Assembly (NCBI RefSeq): GCF_036250755.1 | Contig: NZ_CP109583.1 | Span: forward strand, 3,968,001-4,032,000 | Length of the DNA stretch: 64,000 nt | Reading direction: 5' to 3' | Source of the DNA: Streptomyces uncialis | GTDB taxonomy: Bacteria; Actinomycetota; Actinomycetes; Streptomycetales; Streptomycetaceae | In this document: positions 58,970 to 64,000 of the stretch, piece by piece | How the letters are laid out: each line of letters opens with the position of its first letter | Position numbering within the stretch: the stretch's first letter is position 1 | The notes under the pieces: model-generated | Database searches by the model: none | Told to the model about the DNA's origin: nothing | The model's input: the letters and a program-made list of their open reading frames with translations, nothing else | Position numbers and translations under genes: made by a program

Positions 58970-60319
58970 TCATCCGGGTATCCATATCGCTCCCACCACC
59001 ATCAGCACGCCCATGAGGTAGGAGGGCACGAGGTAGTAGAGCGTGACCGGGACGAAGATCCGCACCGGGTTGATGGAGGCGATGCCCGCGGCCACGTACA
59101 GCGGTGCGGCGCCCGGTGGCGAGCAGCCCTCGGACGAGGCCCACACGATGATGGCGGCGAAGGCGATGTACGGCGGAACGTCGGCCGCCAGCAGGGCGGC
59201 GAAGGCGACGGGCCCGACGGCCGCGAGGGTGGAGGTCGTGTTGAGGGGGCCCGCGACGATCACCACGACGAGTCCGACGACGAGTGCCGCGACGATCTGC
59301 GGCACGCCCTCCAGTCGCTCCATATAGGGGGCGAGCTGTTCGCCGATGCCCAGGGTGTTCAGCACATTGGAGGCGGCGAAGGCCGACACCATCGTGACGC
59401 CGATCAGCCCGAGTTTAGGACTGATCTCCGCCAGCAGTGTCCACCACTCCCCGCCGCCGCGCGGCAGCGACCGCCGCTCGACCACCAGTCCGGCGAGCAG
59501 CATCACCACCGGCAGCCACACCAGCAGCGGCACGGCGTCGGAGACGTCCAGTCCGCCCAGCCGGTCGCCGATGAGATCGCTGGTCGGGGACGCGGTCAGG
59601 ACGATCGGCACCGCGATGGCGGCCAGGACGATCAGCGAGGTCCAGCCGGCCGCGAAGGACCGCCGGAGCGGATGGATGTCCTCCGGCGCCATCGCGCCCA
59701 CGCCCCGCCGTTTGACGATGACGTAGGCGATGACCAGCCGCATCGCGACCATCCAGGCGCCCACGACGAAGATCGTGCCGACGACGTCCTGCGCCTTGAG
59801 GACCGGCAGTACGGTCGGCGCCGCCAGCAGGATGAAGAAGGCCCCGCTGAACGGGAAGGTGGCGCCGACGCCCGCGTTCCCGGCGAGGACCAGTGCCGCG
59901 GTCTCACCGCTCGCCTTGGAGCGCTTCATCCAGGGGATGGTGATGGAACCGATGGTGGCCACGATCGCCGCGCCGTTGTGCGCGACGGCGCCGAAGAGAC
60001 CGGCCGAGACCGTCGCCGCGTAGGCGGAGCCGCCCTCGCGGCGGCCGAGCATCGAGCTGAGGATGTCGATCATCCGCTGCACGAGCCCTGTCCTCGTCAG
60101 CAGTTCGCTGACGAAGACGAAGGCCAGGGCGGCGAAGGTGATCTCCGACTTCAGCCCCTCGACGAGGCTCTCCCAGATCACGCGCGGCGCGTCCGTGCCG
60201 GCGAACGCGGCACTGACGAGGAAGCCGATGACCATGGCTTCGCCGATGTTGCGCTTGACCCCTACGTTCCACACGATGATGGCCCCGATGAAGGCGACCA
60301 GTGCGAATATCGCGTTCAT
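58970..60319 (-). CDS. TRAP/IT-superfamily large permease (DctM-like)
   Basis: A 449-residue membrane protein with about twelve segments. The segment GLFGAVAHNGAAIVATIGSITIPWMKRSK (about residue 110) corresponds to the conserved DctM GSxxxNxxxxGxxTIPxMKR region, and GNAGVGATFPFSGAFFILLAAP and GPLNTTSTLAAVGPVAFAALLAADVPPYIAF fit re-entrant loops of this transporter superfamily. Location beside OtnK and OtnC suggests uptake of a four-carbon acid sugar. ATG 60319 follows GGAGGAGA. No DctP-type binding protein is in the window. Confidence 0.82.
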   Translation of the reverse strand: MNAIFALVAFIGAIIVWNVGVKRNIGEAMVIGFLVSAAFAGTDAPRVIWESLVEGLKSEITFAALAFVFVSELLTRTGLVQRMIDILSSMLGRREGGSAYAATVSAGLFGAVAHNGAAIVATIGSITIPWMKRSKASGETAALVLAGNAGVGATFPFSGAFFILLAAPTVLPVLKAQDVVGTIFVVGAWMVAMRLVIAYVIVKRRGVGAMAPEDIHPLRRSFAAGWTSLIVLAAIAVPIVLTASPTSDLIGDRLGGLDVSDAVPLLVWLPVVMLLAGLVVERRSLPRGGGEWWTLLAEISPKLGLIGVTMVSAFAASNVLNTLGIGEQLAPYMERLEGVPQIVAALVVGLVVVIVAGPLNTTSTLAAVGPVAFAALLAADVPPYIAFAAIIVWASSEGCSPPGAAPLYVAAGIASINPVRIFVPVTLYYLVPSYLMGVLMVVGAIWIPG

Positions 60320-60433
60320 CGGCGTCTCCTCCTACAGCCGGCACAGGGAGGGGAGGGCGTGCCCCCGGCCGTGTACGGCGGGATCGCCGTGTACGGCTGG
60401 ACGGCCGAGGACGACGGGATGCACGTGTGCGGC

Positions 60434-61147
60434 TCAGTCCAGTGGCAGCGCTTCCAGTCCGGCTCTTCGGTAGGCATCTCCCGCCTCCTTCCCGGTGAGG
60501 AAAGTGTGCAGGGCGCGGGCCACGGCCCGGTCGACGGCCGCGGTGCCCAGTGCCGCCGAGAGCTCGGTGAAGTGCTGGGCTCCGTCCGGCAGCGGCCCCA
60601 CCACCCGGGCCTCGGGCACGAACAGCAGCTCGCTCATCTGCTGCACGGCCAGATCGGCCCGGCCGTCGACCACCGCGAGCGCGGTGAAACCTTTCTCCAC
60701 GACGGTGGCCCGCGCGTTGACCTCGTCCGCTATGCCGAGCCGTTCCAGCAGCCCGGCGAAGTGGACCCCGCTGGCCCCGGTGCGGGAGTAGGCCACCGAA
60801 CGGGCCGAGCGGAGCGCCGTGATCAGCGCGTCGACCGTGTCGATGACGGGCGGCTCGCCGCCGGGCGGCATGGCCAGGCCGATCCCGACCCGGGCGATGC
60901 TCCGCACCGAGGACGGGTCGATGACCCCCGCCTCGCACAGCGCCGGGAACGCCCCGGTCACCCCGACCATGACCTCCGGCCGGGCGCCTTCCTCGATCCT
61001 GCGCAGCAGTACGTTCGTCGGATCGTAGACGATGTCGACGGCGGCTTCGGTCTGCCGGCCGAACGCCGGGAGTACGGCGTCGTCGAGGGCCTTCTTCACC
61101 GCCAGCGCGCTGAAGAGCGACACCGTGTGCGGTATGTCCGCGGACAT
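60434..61147 (-). CDS. ModA-like substrate-binding protein lacking a signal peptide
   Basis: A 237-residue protein with the periplasmic-binding-protein type II fold of molybdate-type proteins: SLFSALAVKKALDDAVLPAFGRQTEAAVDIVYDPTNVLLRRIEEG at the start, GVGLAMPPGG-like middle and RSVAYSRTGASGVHFAGLLERLGI. The N-terminus MSADIPHT has neither signal peptide nor lipobox, and ATG 61147 has a good site (AAAGGAC), so the protein seems cytoplasmic. Its position between permease and OtnC implies a role in the same pathway, perhaps an intracellular ligand sensor or an enzyme on this fold. Confidence 0.8.
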   Translation of the reverse strand: MSADIPHTVSLFSALAVKKALDDAVLPAFGRQTEAAVDIVYDPTNVLLRRIEEGARPEVMVGVTGAFPALCEAGVIDPSSVRSIARVGIGLAMPPGGEPPVIDTVDALITALRSARSVAYSRTGASGVHFAGLLERLGIADEVNARATVVEKGFTALAVVDGRADLAVQQMSELLFVPEARVVGPLPDGAQHFTELSAALGTAAVDRAVARALHTFLTGKEAGDAYRRAGLEALPLD

Positions 61148-61235
61148 CTTTGTCCTTTCACAAGGGTGGGGGAACGGGTGCTTCCGGGCTGTCCCGGGGT
61201 GTCCGCTCGGTCCCCACGGTGTTCGGGGGGGTGGT

Positions 61236-61874
61236 TCAGTGGGAGGCGGGGCGCAGCGCGGCTCGCTGGGCCCGTGTCAGCGGACGGGTCGGAGCGCCGC
61301 GCAGCAGCAGGAAGAGCTTCGCCGTCTCCTCGATCTCCTCGGCCGTCTCCAGCGCGCGCTCCGGGTCGGCCGCGGCGGCGACCGGTCCGTGGTTGCTCAG
61401 GAGGAGCGCGGGATGCTCCCGGGCCGACGCCTCGACGGCGGCGGCCATCCGGCTGTCGCCGGGGGCGAAGTACGGCAGCATCGGGAGGGTGCCGACGCGC
61501 ATCGCGTAGTAGGCGGTCAGCGGCGGCAGGACGTCCCGCCGGTCGAGCCGGGCCAGGCACGAGACGGCCGCCGCGTGGGTGGAGTGGGTGTGCACCACGG
61601 CGCCGGCGTCCGGCCTGGCGCGGAGCATCGCGGCATGCAGGAACGCCTCCTTGGAGGGCCTGGGACCGCGGACGTGGGCTCCGCCCGCGTCGATGACGGA
61701 CAGTTCCCCGGCGCGCACGGTGGCCAGGCTCGACCCCGTGGGTGTCACCAGGATGTGCTCACCGGCGCGCACCGAGACATTGCCCGTGCTCCCATGCGTC
61801 AGCGAACGGTCGGCGACGGCCCGCGCGGTGGCGATGAGGCGGTCACGCTCGTCCGCGTGATCCAGCCCGCTCAT
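61236..61874 (-). CDS. otnC: 3-oxo-tetronate 4-phosphate decarboxylase (class II aldolase family)
   Basis: A 212-residue class II aldolase/adducin protein. Zn ligands: HTHSTHAAAVSCL (HxH, about residue 97) and SNHGPV (His, about 160); the GNVSVR and TPTGSSLATV motifs bind the phosphate. Adjacent to otnK with an ATGA overlap, it fits OtnC, which decarboxylates 3-oxo-tetronate-4-phosphate to dihydroxyacetone phosphate in acid-sugar catabolism. An L-fuculose-phosphate-aldolase-type activity is the alternative if the pairing is ignored. Confidence 0.87.
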   Translation of the reverse strand: MSGLDHADERDRLIATARAVADRSLTHGSTGNVSVRAGEHILVTPTGSSLATVRAGELSVIDAGGAHVRGPRPSKEAFLHAAMLRARPDAGAVVHTHSTHAAAVSCLARLDRRDVLPPLTAYYAMRVGTLPMLPYFAPGDSRMAAAVEASAREHPALLLSNHGPVAAAADPERALETAEEIEETAKLFLLLRGAPTRPLTRAQRAALRPASH

Positions 61875-63493
61875 ATGCCGTCCGTCCGTTCCGCGCGGGA
61901 GGCGGAGGCGTCGGTGAGCAGGCCGGGTCCGCCGAAGTTGCCGGACTTGAGCAGCAGCGCCAAGGGGCGCTCGCCCAGCGGGTGGATCCAGGGCACCCCG
62001 CGCGCGGCCTCGGCGCCGACCCGCGCGCCGGTGACCCCGAGCGCGGCGACGACGGCTCCGGACGTCTCACCCCCGGCGGCGACCAGCCTGCGCACCCCGC
62101 GCTCGACCAGTCCGGCCGCGACGAGCCCTGTCGCCTTCTCCAGCAGGGCCGCCGACCGCTCCACGCCCAGCACCCGCTGTGTCTCGCGGAGCCTTTCGGG
62201 GGCGGCCGAGGAGTAGAGGACGGGCGCGCCGCCACCCGCGGGCAGCGCGTCGTACCAGGCGAGCGCGGCGTCGGCGAGCGCCACGGGATCGGATACGGCC
62301 ACCGGGTCGAGGCGGTACGCGGGCCTCCCCTCGTCGAGGAGCGCCGCGAGCTGCTCCAGGGTGCGGCGGGAACAGCTCCCGCTCAGCACGGCGGCCGGTC
62401 CGTCCGGCGGCCCGGAGATGTCCACGGCGTGCGGGCTGTCCGGGGCGTCGGCGGCATCCGGGGCGTCGGCGATGTGGCTCCCGTCGGCGGCGTTCCTCCC
62501 GTCGGCGGCCTCGCCCTGACCGGCACCCGACGGACGTTCAGCACCCGGCGCACGTTCAGCACCCGGCGCGGGTCCAGCACCCGAAGGCCGTCCAGCGCCC
62601 GGAACCCGCCCCGCGCCCGGCGAACGCCCCGCGCGCTCCTCCGCGTACGCGTGCGCCAGACCTGCGGCCAGTCCGGCGGCGCCCGCGACGAGCGGTGAGC
62701 CGAGGGCGGCCCGGCCGAGCGTGCGCAGATCGCTCTCGTCGATACCGTCGGCCAGTACGTAGCGCGCGCCGCGCGCCCCGGCGCCCGCCAGCGCGTCACG
62801 CACCGCCGCCGCGCCCTCCCGTACCGTCCCGAGCCCGATGAGGGCCACCCGTTCGCGGGTCTGGGCCCGCAGCAGCCTGGGCAGGTTCGAGTCCGTCATG
62901 GGGGTCACCGGGTGGTCGCGCATATGCGACTCACCGAGCAGGACGCCGTCCACGAAGAGACAGCCCTGGTACTGGGTCCGCAGATGCTCCGGCGAACTCG
63001 GGGTCAGCGGCACGGTGTCGGCGCCCGTCGCCTCGGCCAGCCGGTCCAGGACCGGGCCGATGTTGCCGCGCGGGGTGGAGTCGAAGGTCGAGCAGAACTT
63101 GAAGTAGATCTGCCCGGCGCCCTGTCCGCGCAGCCATTCCAGCGCGTCCAGGGACGAGGCGACCGCGTCGGCCGCGGGCACCATCCGGCTCTTCAGCGCG
63201 ACGACCAGCGCGTCGTGCTCGGGCAACGGGTCCGCGTCGGCCCCGTGCGCCCCCTCCCCCGTACGACCCGGCGCACCCGTACCGTCCGCCCCACCCGTAC
63301 GGCCTGGCACCTCCGTACCGTCCGGCACACCCGTACCGTCCGGCACGCCGAAGAACAACAGGGTGCGGAGTCCGGCGCGGCGCAGCGCCACGGCGACGTC
63401 CGTCGCACCGGTGAAGTCGTCCGCGATGACCCCGAGCGGCGCGTCGGCGCGGGTGCCGTCCGCCTGGTGGTGACTGTTTCGGCGCTGGGTCAT
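61871..63493 (-). CDS. otnK: 3-oxo-tetronate kinase (DUF1537 family) with expanded linkers
   Basis: A 540-residue four-carbon acid-sugar kinase, over 100 residues longer than usual (about 420). Typical: GVIADDFTGATDVAVALRRAG at the N-terminus, YFKFCSTFDSTPRGNIGPV, PLTPSSPEHLRTQYQGCLFVDG, and the ATP-binding C-terminal domain with AGGETSGAVVAALGV and LLLKSGNFGG. Two low-complexity insertions explain the length: a PDGTxxPxRT repeat (about 49-88) and a PGAGRxSGAG/AADAPD linker (about 285-365) between domains. ATG 63493 overlaps the upstream stop (ATGA); its own stop overlaps otnC. Confidence 0.9.
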   Translation of the reverse strand: MTQRRNSHHQADGTRADAPLGVIADDFTGATDVAVALRRAGLRTLLFFGVPDGTGVPDGTEVPGRTGGADGTGAPGRTGEGAHGADADPLPEHDALVVALKSRMVPAADAVASSLDALEWLRGQGAGQIYFKFCSTFDSTPRGNIGPVLDRLAEATGADTVPLTPSSPEHLRTQYQGCLFVDGVLLGESHMRDHPVTPMTDSNLPRLLRAQTRERVALIGLGTVREGAAAVRDALAGAGARGARYVLADGIDESDLRTLGRAALGSPLVAGAAGLAAGLAHAYAEERAGRSPGAGRVPGAGRPSGAGPAPGAERAPGAERPSGAGQGEAADGRNAADGSHIADAPDAADAPDSPHAVDISGPPDGPAAVLSGSCSRRTLEQLAALLDEGRPAYRLDPVAVSDPVALADAALAWYDALPAGGGAPVLYSSAAPERLRETQRVLGVERSAALLEKATGLVAAGLVERGVRRLVAAGGETSGAVVAALGVTGARVGAEAARGVPWIHPLGERPLALLLKSGNFGGPGLLTDASASRAERTDGI

Positions 63494-64000
63494 AGGGGAC
63501 TCCCGGTGAGGGCGGAGCGCAGGGCGGCGGCCGCGGCCTGCGGGCCGGAGACGACGGGCACACCGAGCGCGGTGGACAGCGACGCGGCGGCGGGTGCGAG
63601 CGAGTACTGGGCGAGCAGTACGACGTCGGCGCCGGTGAGGTGCGGCAGGCATGCGTCGCGCAGCGCGTCGCGGAGCGCGGGAAGGTTCCCCTCGCGAGCC
63701 GCGTCGAAGGCGTCGGGCGCGACCACACCGACCACTTCCGCCCCCGAACCGGACGCCGCAGAGCCGACCCCCGCCGAGGCAGCCGCCACCGAAGCGGCCG
63801 AAGCAGCCGATGCCTCCGATGCGGCCGATGCCGCCGAGAAGCGAGCCACCGAGTCCCGCATCGCGGTCTCGAAGGAGGCGAGCACCAGCACCCGGCCTGT
63901 CCCGGAGGACAGCGCCAGCGCCCGCTCGAAGGCGGCGGTGTCGGGCGCCAGCAACGGGACCGGGGTGTCGACCGTTTCGGTGACCGACCCGTACAACGAG
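63490..64000 (-). CDS. aspartate/glutamate-racemase-family protein, C-terminal part (cut by window edge)
   Basis: At least 169 residues; the frame is open to the right edge, so the N-terminal part is missing. LVLASFETAMRDSVARF, VVGVVAPDAFDAAREGN, DVVLLAQYSLAPAA and GVPVVSGPQAAAAALRSAL resemble the C-terminal half of Asp/Glu/hydantoin racemases. The usual catalytic Cys near ALLAQCS is replaced by AQYS, so one of the two proton-transfer residues seems absent. A Ser/Ala repeat (ASAASEASAASAASVAAASAGVG) is inserted. Its stop overlaps otnK, so it belongs to the same operon and may take the place of a sugar-acid isomerase. Confidence 0.72.
   Translation of the reverse strand, partial: SLYGSVTETVDTPVPLLAPDTAAFERALALSSGTGRVLVLASFETAMRDSVARFSAASAASEASAASAASVAAASAGVGSAASGSGAEVVGVVAPDAFDAAREGNLPALRDALRDACLPHLTGADVVLLAQYSLAPAAASLSTALGVPVVSGPQAAAAALRSALTGSPL

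Noticed and set aside
58454..61696. 1080-residue open frame on the + strand
   Set aside because: Antisense to the TRAP permease, the ModA-like gene and otnC, all of which have clear family motifs.

Overview
The window is high-GC actinobacterial chromosome, almost certainly Streptomyces. Reasons: very strong GC bias at third codon positions, frequent GTG/TTG starts, an SsgA-like sporulation protein, a galTEK operon, RpfB, protein mannosyltransferase and TamR/Tam. From memory, the gene order from ppc to the ssgE-type gene matches the S. coelicolor SCO3127-SCO3161 interval; no alignment was run. I count 51 protein-coding genes, two of them cut by the window edges. I see no rRNA, tRNA, CRISPR array, insertion sequence or phage gene.

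Layout. 0-11.7 kb: ppc (cut at the left edge), a desaturase/TetR pair, divergent tam/tamR with a palindromic operator, and the galTEK operon between two LuxR-type response regulators. 12-21 kb: two paralogous membrane-anchored beta-propeller proteins, an Uup-like ABC-F ATPase, an acyltransferase-3 membrane protein and an acetyltransferase. 21.9-30.5 kb: the conserved ispE-rsmA-rpfB-tatD block, a zinc-ribbon protein, and rsmI divergent from a probably leaderless pmt. 31-34.5 kb: two tandem NTF2-domain penicillin-binding proteins. 35-41.3 kb: an SDR, a serine hydrolase, a CbiMQO metal transporter behind a Nur-box-like palindrome, the ssgE-type gene and a winged-helix protein. 41.9-57.4 kb, accessory in character: TetR/MMPL exporter, a second TetR operon, tricorn protease, MerR, a BVMO-hydrolase-SDR operon, a small charged protein and exonuclease III. 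57.6-64 kb: an acetyltransferase and an acid-sugar (3-oxo-tetronate) catabolic cluster with OtnK, OtnC, a TRAP-type permease, a ModA-like protein without signal peptide and a racemase-family protein cut at the right edge.

The most striking feature is not a gene. Ten intergenic clusters, together roughly 5.5-6 kb, are built from the same modules. One is a 19-bp core (GCGCAGTTCCCCGCGCCCC) inside a unit of about 72 bp that repeats in tandem. Another is a larger element present six times, three copies of which are exactly 277 bp, bounded by the 19-bp core in inverted orientation. Wherever this element occurs it lies where the tandem units change orientation. It contains long inverted repeats, so it is either a MITE/BIME-like mobile element or a structured RNA. 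No cluster lies between two divergent promoters. The clusters are absent from 41.8 to 58.0 kb, where four unrelated short tandem arrays share the hexamer AGGTCA.
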